From positions 434,001 to 498,000 of the forward strand of contig JBLDXI010000046.1 of assembly GCA_047495785.1 (NCBI GenBank): 64,000 nucleotides of DNA. The letters are read 5' to 3'. The DNA is from Lepidodermella squamata (Eukaryota; Gastrotricha). The position numbers were made by a program, and so were the translations under genes. Below, piece after piece: positions 21,041-32,654 of the stretch. Below the pieces are notes generated by a model, which was given only the letters and a program-made list of their open reading frames with translations, searched no databases and was not told the DNA's origin. Numbering within the stretch: position 1 is the stretch's first letter; each line of letters starts with the position of its first letter.

Positions 21041-22765
21041 ATGAGCTGTTGTTCAAAGAGCGATTTAAAGGCTAAACTTGCTGATTTTAGACAACGGGAA
21101 AGCTCAAAGCGGACAAATCTCTTAAAATCGATCGGCGATGAATCCGTCAGGTCAGTTACAAACCTGTCAGCAAGTGAAATTGTTGCGGCAACTAAAGAAG
21201 GCCACCTAAAACCAAGCGATGTTCTGCTGGCCTTTCAATCCTCGGCACTTCGAACAACTGAAGATCTCTATGCTGTTACAGAATTTATCGAAGATGCTTA
21301 TCAAGCTGCTTTGAAATTGGACGAGATACCTCAGAACAATCGCGGCCCTCTCCATGGCGTCCCTTTGAGTGTTAAAGAATGCTTCTTCATCAAAGGGACC
21401 GAGACAACCTGTGGCTACAGCCAGTTCCTTGGGAAATGCGTTGATTACCCAACCGCTCCTATCATCGAATTTCTGAAGCATTTGGGCTGTGTTCCTTTTG
21501 TTAAAACCAACATCCCACAGGGCATGTTCTCCATCGACTCCGTCAACCCGATTCATGGGCAAACAAAGAACCCTCATGACAAGACTCGTTCGCCCGGAGG
21601 TTCCTCAAGTGGCGAGGGAGCTTTGATAGCTTCAAAGTCTTCTCTACTCGGCCTTGCGACCGATGCTGGTGGTAGCTTACGAGTCCCGGTAAGTTGCTTC
21701 TAAAATGATGAGATTTTTGTTAGATTCAGTTTTTAGGCCTCTTGGTGTGGTTGCTACAGTTTGAAGCCAAGTTCAAATCGAATCATCCAGGGCGGTGATT
21801 TCAATGTCGAGTTTCAGGCTCGAATCATTGCGAATGACTACTATTCCCCTGGATTTCTATCGGCAGATGTTGATTTGCTTGTTGCTGTTTTCCGCAATCT
21901 CTACTCGAAATCTACCTTCGAGAAGTTTCCGAACAACTCTTTGCCTCCAATTGAATTTCGCGATGAGCTTTTTTCCTCGAAAAAGAAGCTGAGAATCGGT
22001 TACTGCGAATTCGATGGCATCGTCAATTTGCTTCCGGGACCCAAACGAGTTTTACGAGAAGCTAAGGAAAAGTTGGTAAAGCTTGGTCATGAAGTCGTTG
22101 AATGGCCAGATATTGACATGCTAAGGAATGGCTACATGGTCTACTGCAGCACGTTGGCGATCGATGGCTTGGTTGACGTCATGAAAGACATGGAAAATGA
22201 CGTTGAAATCAGCTACCCTAACAAAATGACTCATTTGCTGTTCAAACTGCCGAATTGGGCCAAATGGTTATTCGAAAAGTTCTCGAGATTGACCATGGGT
22301 CAATTAACGGCTGATATGGTTGGGAATATGCGAACTGGCTCCCGGCCGCATGACGTGAACTTGGTCTATCGGAAAATCTTGAAATTCCGCCAGGAGTTTG
22401 CGAAAATCTACCGGGAACAGGGCTTCGATGCTCTACTTTGGCCGGCAATGCCGTGCCAAGCATTGCCGTTGAATGCGCCGAGAGAGATAGCCCCGGCCCT
22501 GAGTTACCTTGTCCTGTTCAATTTTCTCAACTGGCCAGCTGGAACATGCCCGTTCGGTCAAGTCACCAGTCAAGATGAGGCCGAGCTTGAAGCTAATGAT
22601 GCGCCAAACGGAGATTTCTATTACGCCCAAATGCGAAATTTCCTGAGATCTCCGCCCCAGACGAGTTCCGTTGGACTTCCTCTAGCTGTTCAAGTCGCTG
22701 CGCCTCAGTTTCAGGAAGAAACAGTGCTTCGATTGCTTAAAGAACTTTCTCCTCGCATAGCGTGA
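21041..22765 (+). CDS. Fatty-acid-amide-hydrolase-like amidase, copy 1
   Basis: Two exons, 21041-21688 and 21737-22765, with a 48-bp intron; 558 aa. This is the amidase-signature family with a Ser-Ser-Lys triad: Lys112 in GVPLSVKECFF, Ser188 in PGGSSSGEG and the nucleophile Ser212 in DAGGSLRVP. The Ser-Ser spacing of 24 equals that of mammalian FAAH. The LSVKECFFIKGTETTCGYS block is FAAH-like rather than GatA-like. The usual N-terminal membrane helix of FAAH1 is missing; the protein begins with a polar MSCCSKSDLKAKL helix. The predicted reaction is hydrolysis of fatty acid amides such as N-acylethanolamines. TTATTTCAG lies 15 bases before the ATG and could be a splice or trans-splice acceptor. 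A close duplicate lies at 27672-29386. Confidence 0.92.
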
Positions 22766-24059
22766 TTACTCAATTGCAGGCCTCATTTAGAATAGTGAAT
22801 AAAAGTGAGATGTGTGTGAGAATTTGTTCTGCGGAGGATGATATCAAAGGGCTAATTTCGAAGAATGTGGCGGTTTTGAAACCAAGATAAAATGTGGAAA
22901 ATTCTCTATCGATTGAATATTTAGAAAAATTGGATGTTTCACTTGGGGTGCGTCTCAATTGAATCCCGTGCTTGATTGAATAATTAGGCAACTGGTGTCA
23001 ACGGACAGACCGATATAACAGCAGTCACGAAACAGCGAAAACAGGTATTGCGACGCAACAGCAAGCGATGTAACAGCGTAGAATTATAGCGTTATTATTA
23101 GTTTGCGACGAAACAGCACAAACAGGGAACAGCAATTGCGACTAAACAGCGAATACGTCGTAACAGCGCTAATAAAACCACGTAATCAACCTCCGCCTCG
23201 TTGTCTGTTAGCGGGAGGCCGGCACAGACGCGGACGTAACATGTCCGGATTCGCGGGTTCGTAACTCCGACATAATTCTTTTCGAAATATTTTTAAAGTT
23301 GAATAAAGCCGGGTGCTTTCTCCTGCCACCTCGGCGACCAGACTGTCAAGAGCTTGGAAGGATCCCGCCACAAGATCAAGGGGTAGAAACGCCAACGCGG
23401 GCAAATATTTGCACCATCTTTTCACCACCGGATTGCTGCTGTATGATCCCTGCAATCCATACGTTCAAACACGCGGCGGTAGACAGCATGCAAAACAATT
23501 TAAATTAAAAATAAATTGAAATTACTTAAAATTGCCAAAAATTAAAAAATTAAAAATAAAATTTACTTGTCAAGCTCAGGGCTACTTGTCACCACGCTCA
23601 GGAGATAATTCTCGAATGTTACTAAAAGGTTTTTGATAAATCGAACCTTCTTTTCTCGGCAATAAGGCGTATGCCACTGGGAAAATGGTGTCATCGGCGA
23701 CGGCGTGCAAGGTGCAAACTTATGAGAAAAGCGCCGGAGATATCCAAAAAGTCCCATCGCAGGACATGCGCCGGCATTCTTTGAGTAGTTTCGGCGTGAT
23801 CCAAAACACAAAATTCGCTCCTCATCTTGCGTGTCAAAAATCAGGAAGTCCTCGCCTCTTAAGGAGGTGCTGGATTAACGTCAAGTCTATTTCAGCGACT
23901 GTCGGCGGCCCCGGGTAGCGGATTATCCTTCGCTCTAACACGCTCGCACGCACGCTGAGTGGCCCTTTCGTAAACAAATTCGACAAGAACACCTATGCCC
24001 ACACCACTTACAACACCGGACCTCATTTCGCGAGGCTTGTCTCGATTACTAGCAGCTCG
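22766..24059. other. Intergenic DNA with degenerate AACAGC repeats
   Basis: 22990-23170 contains irregular repeats of the type GCGAC(G/A)AAACAGC, the same word as in the foldback element at 39.1 kb. The rest probably belongs to the transposon that follows, but I could not delimit its end. Confidence 0.5.
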
Positions 24060-25316
24060 GTGCTTGAACTCGCCACGTCAAGAACAATTAGGTCCATGGT
24101 CATGCGCTTTCCAATCGCCCTCACGCACTGGTGTCAATCCATTCATCACAGCCATGCAAGAACAATTTTTTGTTTTGAACTTTGCTCACCCGGCCTTCCT
24201 TCGGCTCAATCGGAACCATGGTTTTGTGAATGTAGCAACAGCGCCAGGTTTTATCACCCGTTTTCTTGCAAAAAGACATCAAATATTGACAGGGAAAGGT
24301 TGGTAACTGCCTTCGAAAATGGCGAAGATTTTCATGCGGCTGCAAAGGTTCTCGCAATTTCTAAAAGAACCATGTATAATATCATCAACACATATCGCAC
24401 CGATGCTCGCATTGAAGCTGAGCATCGAGGAGGTGCTCCCCGCCGTTGGGAAGCTCAGTTTACTGAACATTTAGTTGGGGCAATCGAAGAAAACTCCCAG
24501 CTGACGTTGGAGGATCTCAGGATGAGACTGCTGCAAAATTTTAATGCTGAATTTTCGATCACGACGATCCACAGAAAATTGGATGGCGCCCTAATTACGA
24601 TGAAACGTCTTCACCCGTATCCCGCTGCTCGCAACCGGGCTGATGTTATTTTGGAACGAGCCGCATATGCGCTCTGGTTCTCTGATATCCGCAATCGCCA
24701 AATTCACTACTACCAAGACGAATTTGGCGTTTCGCTTTGGACTCGTCGCGGCCGTGGCAGACCGCCGAAAGGACAGCGAGCCTATGTTTTACTGCCGACA
24801 GCTTCTCCCGGCAAAAATATGTCTGTGGCGGTGGTAGTTTCACCTGTTGGAGGGCTGGTCTACTACGAAATTTCTGAAACGGGCATGACTGCTGAACGAT
24901 TCGCAACGTTTACCACGCAAACTAGCGAGCGAATTGGCCATCAAAACGAAGCTGTCATTATTCTGGACAATTTGAGAAGCCATTATCCTGACGCCGATTT
25001 TCCGCTGTGGGAGCTGCATCAGTTCAAATTTCTCCCACCTTATTCGCCGTTTTTGAACCCTATCGAAAACGTTTTTTCAGCTGTAAAAGCTGCGATAAAA
25101 AACGAACTAGCTATGCGTAGGCTGGAATACTACCAGCTTATCGAGGCTGCGCGTGTTGTTGGCGCTGTTCTAGAAAATACCCGTCGTGACTTTTCGAGTG
25201 AAATCATTGAAAGGCATCTTCGTGCAGTTATTACACCTGAACTTGTGGCTAATTGCGATCGCCATGTGCTAAACTATCTACCAGCCTGCATCGCGAGCGA
25301 ACCAATAATGGGTTAA
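24060..25316 (+). CDS. DDE transposase, IS630/Tc1-like
   Basis: 418 codons, uninterrupted. Residues from about 76 on look real: a helix-turn-helix (DRERLVTAFENGEDFHAAAK.LAISKRTMYNIINTY), a GRPPK-like basic patch, then a DDE_3-type catalytic core with D220 (YYQDEFG), D303 (IILDNLRSHY) and E336 (PYSPFLNPIENVF). The gap between the last two is 32 residues, near the DD34E of Tc1/IS630. The first 70 residues have no family resemblance, and the true start may be further in or spliced. The frame is intact, so the element may have moved recently. The convergent gene at 25437-26174 probably belongs to the same element. I did not find its terminal inverted repeats. Confidence 0.85.
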   Translation: MLELATSRTIRSMVMRFPIALTHWCQSIHHSHARTIFCFELCSPGLPSAQSEPWFCECSNSARFYHPFSCKKTSNIDRERLVTAFENGEDFHAAAKVLAISKRTMYNIINTYRTDARIEAEHRGGAPRRWEAQFTEHLVGAIEENSQLTLEDLRMRLLQNFNAEFSITTIHRKLDGALITMKRLHPYPAARNRADVILERAAYALWFSDIRNRQIHYYQDEFGVSLWTRRGRGRPPKGQRAYVLLPTASPGKNMSVAVVVSPVGGLVYYEISETGMTAERFATFTTQTSERIGHQNEAVIILDNLRSHYPDADFPLWELHQFKFLPPYSPFLNPIENVFSAVKAAIKNELAMRRLEYYQLIEAARVVGAVLENTRRDFSSEIIERHLRAVITPELVANCDRHVLNYLPACIASEPIMG

Positions 25317-25436
25317 ATATCAAACATTAATTGCGATTTCGAAATTGGCGAGAATTAAAAGTTGAATAAAAACTGTGAGGAGCAAACACCTGAAGTAATC
25401 ATTTATTTCTTCTTCATCAAATTAAACGCTTCAAAT

Positions 25437-26174
25437 TCAAGTTTTATTTATTTTTTTGCGATCCCTGATGACTTGGCTAGCTTTGTAAGAAATCGCTCTA
25501 GAGTTGCGGCGCAGCAAAGCTGAAAAATCGCCCCGACCAGTATTGCGGAACCAAGCGATAAAGTCATCGACCATCTGCTCCGAAGGTTTATCACCCAGTG
25601 AATTGCAGTACCAGATGACCCATTCCAGAAGGCTTATCTCGTACGGGTTCCATTGTCTTTTTGCACGCGAGGATTGACAGTACAGTTGAATTGAAGTCAC
25701 ATTCGGGGCCTGAAATCCTGTTGTATCAGGCAGCAAATTTGGCGGCGCGGAAACAAACGAACCAAATGAACCTTGGTTTGAGGTACCTGCCGAATCGGGC
25801 GAAACAGACATTCCCGTGGCTAGCGTATGAAACGTCGATGATGAGGACGCACCAAATGAGGTTGGAAAGCCGGACAGATTCGGCAGTGGCAGTGGAGGAC
25901 CGGCCGCTAAAACAGAGTCTTTATCCGCGTTCTTCATCGGCCTTCCGCGCCGTTTGTTGACTGCCGCATCGCGATTTTTCTTCTGTTTAGCAGCTTGTTT
26001 AGCTTTCTCAGTCTGTTTTTTCTCGATAAGCTGTTGTAGATTGGGGGTTTTCACCGTTGAGCGCGAACGCAGCGTAATGCGCCTTGCTGTTTCAACAATG
26101 ACAGTTTTTGGAAAAACTGGCGAGAAGTGCGCGCTAGTGTTATTTAGAGAAACTGCTTCTTCAGATGAAGCCAT
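25437..26174 (-). CDS. AT-hook basic protein, probable second gene of the transposon
   Basis: 245 aa on the reverse strand, tail to tail with the transposase 120 bp away. The N-terminal half holds a lysine/glutamine-rich helix (KKQTEKAKQAAKQKKNRD) and an AT-hook (NKRRGRPMK). The middle is Ser/Pro/Gly-rich and low in complexity. The C-terminal 75 residues look folded, with W..YE..LLEWVIWYC..LG..PSEQMVDDFIAWF..TGRGDFSALLRRNSRAI, which might be a Myb/SANT-like or transposon-specific module. I do not recognise the family. The position and intact frame suggest a DNA-binding accessory protein for the transposase; this is inference. Confidence 0.6.
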   Translation of the reverse strand: MASSEEAVSLNNTSAHFSPVFPKTVIVETARRITLRSRSTVKTPNLQQLIEKKQTEKAKQAAKQKKNRDAAVNKRRGRPMKNADKDSVLAAGPPLPLPNLSGFPTSFGASSSSTFHTLATGMSVSPDSAGTSNQGSFGSFVSAPPNLLPDTTGFQAPNVTSIQLYCQSSRAKRQWNPYEISLLEWVIWYCNSLGDKPSEQMVDDFIAWFRNTGRGDFSALLRRNSRAISYKASQVIRDRKKINKT

Positions 26175-26635
26175 GATAGAAACGAAAAAAGTAGCGCGGG
26201 TAATAAAATGAAAATAATGAGAAAAAAATCAAATTTAAATATGAGAACACGCGATCAAACATCGCCTTTGTGAAATTGGTTTTGCACATTATGAAAATGC
26301 AAATGAAAAAAGGTGTATGACCCGCTCAAGAATATTTTCGCCTATGCCAAGAACATGGTATCTACTCGTCAATCGGGTAACGGGATGCATATTCTATACA
26401 CTCGGCTCTCCTTCATTTTGAGCGATGCTCAAGAATCGAGATCAATTCTTTCCCAATGCTCGACAGTTCGCCAAGTTGAGAGCTACCGTTCATGCCTGGG
26501 TCGTTCAGATGTGGTACGCCCCGATGCTACAAAATTACGTAACTGCTGCTTTTGAAAAACAAGAAGATTGAAGTGAAGCCGCGTCGAATCACCCCTTAGC
26601 CGAATTAACAATTCGACTAGCGTCTTCTCAGTTAA

Positions 26636-27140
26636 CACTTTAACTGCCAAAAATAGACTGCGAGGTCCGATATTTGGGTCTAATTCCTGGGTCTGTCAAA
26701 AAGTCATTTTTTTCGGGTCAACGATGCGTCGAGGGGCAAAATGCCTGACGGCAAAGTGTAGGCCATGACCTGGCGGTTCTTTTGACACCGAATTCGGGGC
26801 CAAAGACTTCAAGGAACGCACAGAAATCAAACTTGAAAAACAGTGAAATTTCGATTGTTGCGCCATAATCTGGGTCTAATAATTAGGTCCAATTCTTGGG
26901 TCTGATTTTTGGCTCTAATCCAAAATTTTCGACGTTATTTCACTGTCATTTTCAATGACCTGCTCAGACCTTGTGGCCCCGAATTCGGTGTCAAAAGAAC
27001 CGCCAGGTCATGGCCTACACTTTGCCGTCAGGCATTTTGCCCCTCGACGCATCGTTGACCCGAAAAAAATGACTTTTTGACAGACCCAGGAATTAGACCC
27101 AAATATCGGACCTCGCAGTCTATTTTTGGCAGTTAAAGTG
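26636..27140. mobile_element. piggyBac-like MITE with 167-bp inverted repeats
   Basis: 505 bp between TTAA target duplications at 26632-26635 and 27141-27144. The ends read CACTTTAACTGCC..., and the arms 26636-26802 and 26974-27140 appear to be perfect inverted copies. TTAA targeting and the C(A/C)CTTTnnCTGCC end are typical of piggyBac-superfamily MITEs. No ORF. The unmutated arms suggest recent activity. Confidence 0.85.
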
Positions 27141-27440
27141 TTAATTATATCGTTTAGCGAGATCTTCTGAGGTTCGACTCCGATTCCATCGGTTCCAAAT
27201 TCTATGATAATCTGTTATTTTTCCCAGTTTTTTCGGACAACGACGAATAAACGACAAAGTGACGAACTAATTTTTTTTGCTAAACGTGGAATTTGATCCT
27301 GCAACGGACTATATAATAAAGAGGCTTTGAAAATAGCTCCCAGGGTCGCTCGCGTGCCGACCTATGGTTTCATGCACGTGAACACCACGTGATTCAATGT
27401 GCATGTATCTGGCCATATCAATATATGAATCCTTCTCTCT

Positions 27441-27602
27441 TGCACACAGCATACGCTCTCTCTCTTCATTCATGAAAAAACTGGATAAAAAATTGTTTTT
27501 AACCTTATTTTTAAACGAAGTTCTCATGCACACAGCACGCGCTCTCTCTCTCTGTTCATTCATGAAAAAGCTGGTTAAAATTGTTTTTGACCTTATTTTT
27601 AA
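27441..27602 (+). repeat. Two-copy tandem repeat, 86-bp period
   Basis: The unit starting TGCACACAGC(A/G), followed by a GCTCTCTCTC tract, TTCATTCATGAAAAA and TTGTTTTTnACCTTATTTTTAA, occurs at 27441 and 27527. It ends 70 bp before the second amidase start and so may sit in its promoter or leader. Confidence 0.8.
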
Positions 27603-27671
27603 GTCGTATGATTACTACATATACCTAAGCTTTATTCTTTACTGTTAATTTGGACTATTTTTGCTTCAAAA

Positions 27672-29386
27672 ATGAGCTGGTATTCAAAAGACAATTTAAA
27701 GGCTAAAATTGCTGATTTTAGACAACGAGAAAGCTCAAAGCGGACAAATCTCCTAAAATCAATCGGTGATAAATCAGATCGGTCAGTCACAAATCTTCCA
27801 GCAACTGAAATTGTTGCGGCAACGAAAGAAGGCCGCCTAAAACCAAGCGATGTTCTGCTAGCCTTTCAATCATCGGCACTCATAACAACTGGCGATCTTA
27901 ATGCTGTCACAGAATTCATCGAAGATGCTTATCAAGCTGCTCTGAAGTTGGACGAGATACCTCAGAACAATCGCGGCCCTCTCCATGGCGTCCCTCTGAG
28001 TGTAAAAGAATGCTTCTTCATCAAAGGGACCGAGACAACCTGTGGCTACAGCCAGTTCCTAGGAGAATGCGTTGAATACCCAGCCGCGCCGATCGTCGAA
28101 TTCCTGAAGTATTTAGGCTGTGTTCCTTTTGTTAAGACCAACATCCCACAGGGCATGTTTTCGATCGATTCGGTCAACCCGATCCACGGCCAGACGAAGA
28201 ACCCTCATGACAAGACTCGTTCACCTGGAGGTTCGTCAAGTGGCGAGGGAGCTTTAGTTGCTTCAAAATCTTCCCTGCTCGGCCTTGCGACCGATGCTGG
28301 TGGTAGCTTACGAGTTCCGGTAAGTTGCTTTAAATTTATTAGATTTTTACTGAATGATTTATTCAGGCATCCTGGTGTGGTTGCTACAGTTTGAAGCCAA
28401 GTTCAAATCGAATCATCCAAGGCGGTGATTTTAACCTCGAATTCCAAGCTCGAATTATTGCCAACGATTACTATTCCCCTGGATTTCTATCGGCAGATGT
28501 TGATTTGCTTGTTGCTGTTTTCCGCAATCTCTACTCGAAATCTACCTTCGAGAAGTTTCCGAACAACTCTTTGCCTCCAATTGAATTTCGCGATGAGCTT
28601 TTTTCCTCGAAGAAGAAGTTGAGAATCGGTTACTGCGAATTCGATGGCATCGTCAATTTGCTGCCAGGCCCCAAACGAGTTTTACGAGAAGCTAGGGAAA
28701 AGTTGGAAAAACTTGGCCATGAAGTTGTTGACTGGCCGGATATCGAATTGTTGAGAAATGGCTACATGGTCTGCTGCAGCACGTTTACAATCGATGGTTT
28801 AGTTGAAGTAATCGAATACATGGATAATGACATTGAAATCAGCTATCCTAACAAAATGACTCATTTGCTGTTCAAACTACCGAATTGGGTCAAGTGGTTG
28901 TTTGAAAAGTTCGCCGGCTTGACCATGGGTCAACTAACGGCTGAAATGATTGGGAACATGCGAACTGGATCTCGGCCGCATGACATGAACTTGGTCTACA
29001 GGAAAATCTTGAAATTCCGTCAGGATTTTGCGAAAATCTACCGCGACCAGGGCTTCGATGCTCTACTTTGGCCTGCAATGCCCTGCCAAGCACTGCCGTT
29101 GAATGCTGCGAGGGAGATAGCACCAGCCTTGAGTTACGTTGTCCTGTTCAATCAACTCAACTGGCCGGCTGGAACTTGCCCGTTCGGTCACGTGACCAGC
29201 CAAGATGAGGCCGAGCTTGAAGCTAATGATGCGCCAAATGGAGATTTCTATTACGCCCAAATGCGGAATTTTCTGAGATCCCCGCCCCAGACGAGTTCAG
29301 TTGGCCTTCCTCTTGCTGTTCAAGTGGCTGCGCCTCAGTTTCAGGAGGAAACAGTGCTTCGACTACTTAAAGAACTTTCTTCTTGA
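27672..29386 (+). CDS. Fatty-acid-amide-hydrolase-like amidase, copy 2
   Basis: Two exons, 27672-28319 and 28367-29386, with a 47-bp intron in the same position and phase as copy 1; 555 aa. The catalytic Lys112, Ser188 and Ser212 are all present (VKECFF, PGGSSSGEG, GGSLRVP). Most of the exonic sequence is nearly identical to copy 1, while the intron and the flanking promoter are unrelated. Some blocks are strictly identical, such as the stretch corresponding to 21841-21980. The C-terminus stops three residues earlier (LKELSS). It probably hydrolyses fatty acid amides like copy 1, but a different promoter (the repeat at 27441-27602) suggests a different expression pattern. Confidence 0.92.
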
Positions 29387-29867
29387 ATGGCGTCATGGTG
29401 ACTTATAGACTCAATTGCGATTCTGGTTTAGAAGTGAATAAAAGTGGGACATGTGAGAAATGTTTGCATTGCGGACGACGATGTCAAAGGGCTACTTTCG
29501 AAAAATGTGGCGGTTTTGATACCAAAATACAAATCGTAAAACTCTCTGTCGATTGAGAATGGAAAGAAATTTGGAAATATTTAGAAAATATTTAGCTAAA
29601 ATTACAAAAAAATTGGAAAATTTTACGACTGACTGCGGCGCAAATTATTCATTTTGGTAGCAAAATACTTCGAAAGTTGTCCTTTGACCTCATTGCACGC
29701 CGTCGAAAGTCCTTAAAATCAGCATTTTTCAAGTGCGGAAAGAGTAATTTTTCGTGCAAATAAAATCGGCAATAATTGATAATAAATTTATTAATCTAAA
29801 ATCGCACCATTTGAGCGCTATTGCTAAAAATCTAAGCTAAAACATTCAGAAGAAAATTCAGAATAAT
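29387..29867. other. 3' flank of FAAH-like copy 2
   Basis: The first 140 bp resemble the 3' flank of copy 1 (GAATAAAAGTG.GA and AAAGGGCTA.TTTCGAA.AATGTGGCGGTTTTGA), so the duplication extended past the stop codon. The remainder is AT-rich with no feature seen. Confidence 0.5.
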
Positions 29868-30762
29868 TCATTTTGCGGCACCTTGCAAGATCGCCGTGAT
29901 TTCCGAGCTGTTTTTAGCCGCAGTTTTAGCAATTTCAACCAAATTTTGGCCGTTGTTATTCGTCGCATTGATATTGGCTCCTTTCGATACCAGGTACTCA
30001 ACAGCTTCCACATTTCCAGCTCTCGCCGCTCTCATTACAGCCGTCCAGCCTTCATTGTTTTTCGTCTCAATTTCAACAAGAATTTCGCCGGAATTTGTCG
30101 TAAATTCACAGATTTTCTTCAGAGTATTCAACGCGTTGTACTCAGCCGCAATATGAAGAGCAGTATTTCCATTCGAATTGCGGTGATTTATCAATTTTTT
30201 CAGCGATTGATACGCCTGTTGCTTCGAATAGCCGTCTTCATGAATTTCAAGGTTCAATTTAACCTCGAAAATTCGCTCGACAAATAAATCGCGGTTGTAG
30301 GCCGCGCATGGGAACAGGCACGTGTCGCCGGTTGTTACCTGCCAGCCGCCTAATTCAGATCCATGGCGATGGGGGTGGGATAAGGCACTGATTATGGACA
30401 AGCCGTCGCAGTGTGAACAGCTCAGGAACATTTCAAACCGCTCACGATCGCCCTCAACCAAGGCAATAAAAAATTTCTGAAAAATTCAAAAAATTCAAAA
30501 ATAAAATAAAATTAATAAAATACGAGAATATGTGACCTGGTTACGGACAAAAATGAAAGAAAATTTAATTTTAGAAATTTAACTGAATTTTAAATTTTTT
30601 TAAATTTAATTAAAATTTTAAAATTTTAAAGGCTTCGAATTTTGTATCAAAAATAATGTGTACAAAAATCAGTATATTTGTATAAAATTTCCGAACCCAT
30701 ACCTTTTCATCGTCTATTGTTGGAACGCGGTGAAGCTTTGACGAACCATTTTCCAGATCCAT
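29868..30762 (-). CDS. Small ankyrin-repeat protein
   Basis: Two exons on the reverse strand, 30703-30762 and 29868-30476, with a 226-bp intron; 222 aa. The first exon encodes 20 residues (MDLENGSSKLHRVPTIDDEK) and splices in phase 0 into KFFIALVEGDRERFEMF. Three ankyrin repeats occupy roughly residues 115-215: NGNTALHIAAEYNALNTLKKI, EGWTAVMRAARAGNVEAVEYLVSKGANI, then NNNGQNLVEIAKTA. The region before them (CSHCDGLSI..GWQVTTGDTCLFPCAAYNRD) has four cysteines and matches nothing I know. No membrane segment, so probably a cytosolic or nuclear binding protein. Confidence 0.75.
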
Positions 30763-31887
30763 AGTAAAATGAATATAGGAAACCTAAAAACAATTCAGAA
30801 ACATCGTATCCGAACGTAAATATTCAAGTAATTTGATCTTTTTTAGACAATTTATGGCTAGGAATAAATCGGATTAATTACTTATAGTAGAGGAAACCCG
30901 AGCCCTATCTCATCGAATATTCATCATTTCCGCCGCATCGCTATATAGCGCTGAAAATTAACTAGAAAAATAAGACGTTTGTTGTGATGGCTATCATCGG
31001 ATATTGACGTTTTTTCACACTACATATGTATAAAGCTTGTGCTTATATTTGATATATAGAGAAGCCTGTAAAACTGAAAACTCGCTGCTTTAGTGCGTAA
31101 ATTTTTTTGCGTGCGAGAGTGAGATGTTGTGTGTTATGGCTAATATAAAAAGGTAAAATAACTCATCGCCAGACCTGAAATTGGTTGTAATATAATGCCA
31201 ATGGAGCGTGTTTAATGCTAAATCATATGCGCGAAAAAGCCTCACCTCATTTTGGACACATTATATTAGGAAGGTCAGTGAGCAAGATTCCAAAATGAAA
31301 TAAAATTAGGCAACCTGAGACGTTAGACCGCGAGAAATTAGCTCCTTGGAACCGATAGAGTACGAATATAAATTATAAACATAAAATTATTTTATCTATA
31401 GGGATCGACAACTAAAAGAACTAGGAGAACACACTTTTGTTTCGAAAAAAATGGATAGCAAATAAATTCTGTGTTTGCCCAATGACGGCGGCGCACAAGA
31501 GTCGAGGACTAAGAATAACTATTGATTTCTGATAGATAGTATACGTAATAATGTTGAACCGGTGAATGTAAGCTACTTGTTCTATTACCTGTAATCACAT
31601 CGCCGTGAAAAATTAAAAGAATAGGAATTTGTTAAAAAATAATTCAAATCGTATCAGAGCTAAATCTCGTAACGACAAGTAAGCAGGTAAAAAATGAGAG
31701 AAAAAATAGCAAATAAATATCATTAAAAATAATAATAATCATTTTATTTTGGGTCTAACTCCGCACTTTGGCTGAATCAAATTTCAGGTAAATAATTAGT
31801 CTAAAATGCATTTTATTAATTTTTCATTTGGTGCGCGATAGAACGCAGTAATTGCCTCCGGGCTTAGTACTTGAAGCAATAAAAACC
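30763..31887. other. Intergenic DNA, no supported gene
   Basis: AT-rich with no coding exon. The element inserted at its right side is listed separately. Confidence 0.4.
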
Positions 31888-32645
31888 GCACATTTTCCGG
31901 CCCGCCGGTGTTTCCTCCGCGCGCGCGCTCCTATTGGTTGGCTCGTTTTACGCGTAAATACGCCTCGCTCGCATTCATTGCGCAACGAATAATTGCAGCC
32001 CTCCCTCGCGCGCGCGCAGGAAAATGTACAAGTCCGAAATTCAGGAGAATAACGGCGCGCTAGGGGTTGGATATAAGTGGCGGGTGGAATATAGAAGGCG
32101 AAATTTTCGTATTTTCGCTTTTTTCATTGGTTTTAAATTTGAACATAATTTTTCCCTGAAGTGTTCAACGTCACCCTAAAATAGCCTAAAACAGCCTAAA
32201 ATAGCGCGCCTAAAATGGCTATTTCCAGTTTATTTTATTTTTATTTATTAATTTTTCATAAAAAAAAGCATGTTCTTCGAAAAAATCCATCGCATCCTTT
32301 CTCTTAAATCAACTTTTTAAATTCTTATGGCCGGTGTTTTTGGATACGAACAGATAAGTCATCAAATAAAGACGTGTTGGCCGCCGCGATGCAGTCAATT
32401 TTGTTGTCGTATTAACAATACCAAACATCCTTTTCAAGGGTGGGCTATATATGTTTGTTGGAAAGCATGCAGCATGCTTGTCTTCGACATAGCAAACTGT
32501 CTTAGACTTAGCGCACGGGCGCTCAGGGCGCGTTCGAGTGCGCGCGCGCGGGGGTAGGCTATAATTATCTTGAAATGTTGCGCAATAGGCCCCAACCATT
32601 AGGAGCGCACTTGCGGAGGAAACACCGGCGGGCCGGAAAATGTGC
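31888..32645. mobile_element. Non-autonomous DNA transposon (MITE), copy 2
   Basis: 758 bp. Terminal inverted repeats of about 34 bp begin GCACATTTTCCGGCCCGCC. Flanked by a perfect 9-bp duplication, ATAAAAACC, at 31879-31887 and 32646-32654. The ends match the element at 9881-10597 (GCACATTTTC[A/C]GGCCCGCC), but the interiors differ and the 81-bp internal palindrome is absent. No ORF that looks coding. Confidence 0.92.
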
Positions 32646-32654
32646 ATAAAAACC

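Noticed and set aside
23563-23811. 82-codon reverse-strand frame
   Set aside because: No recognised domain; probably transposon flank.
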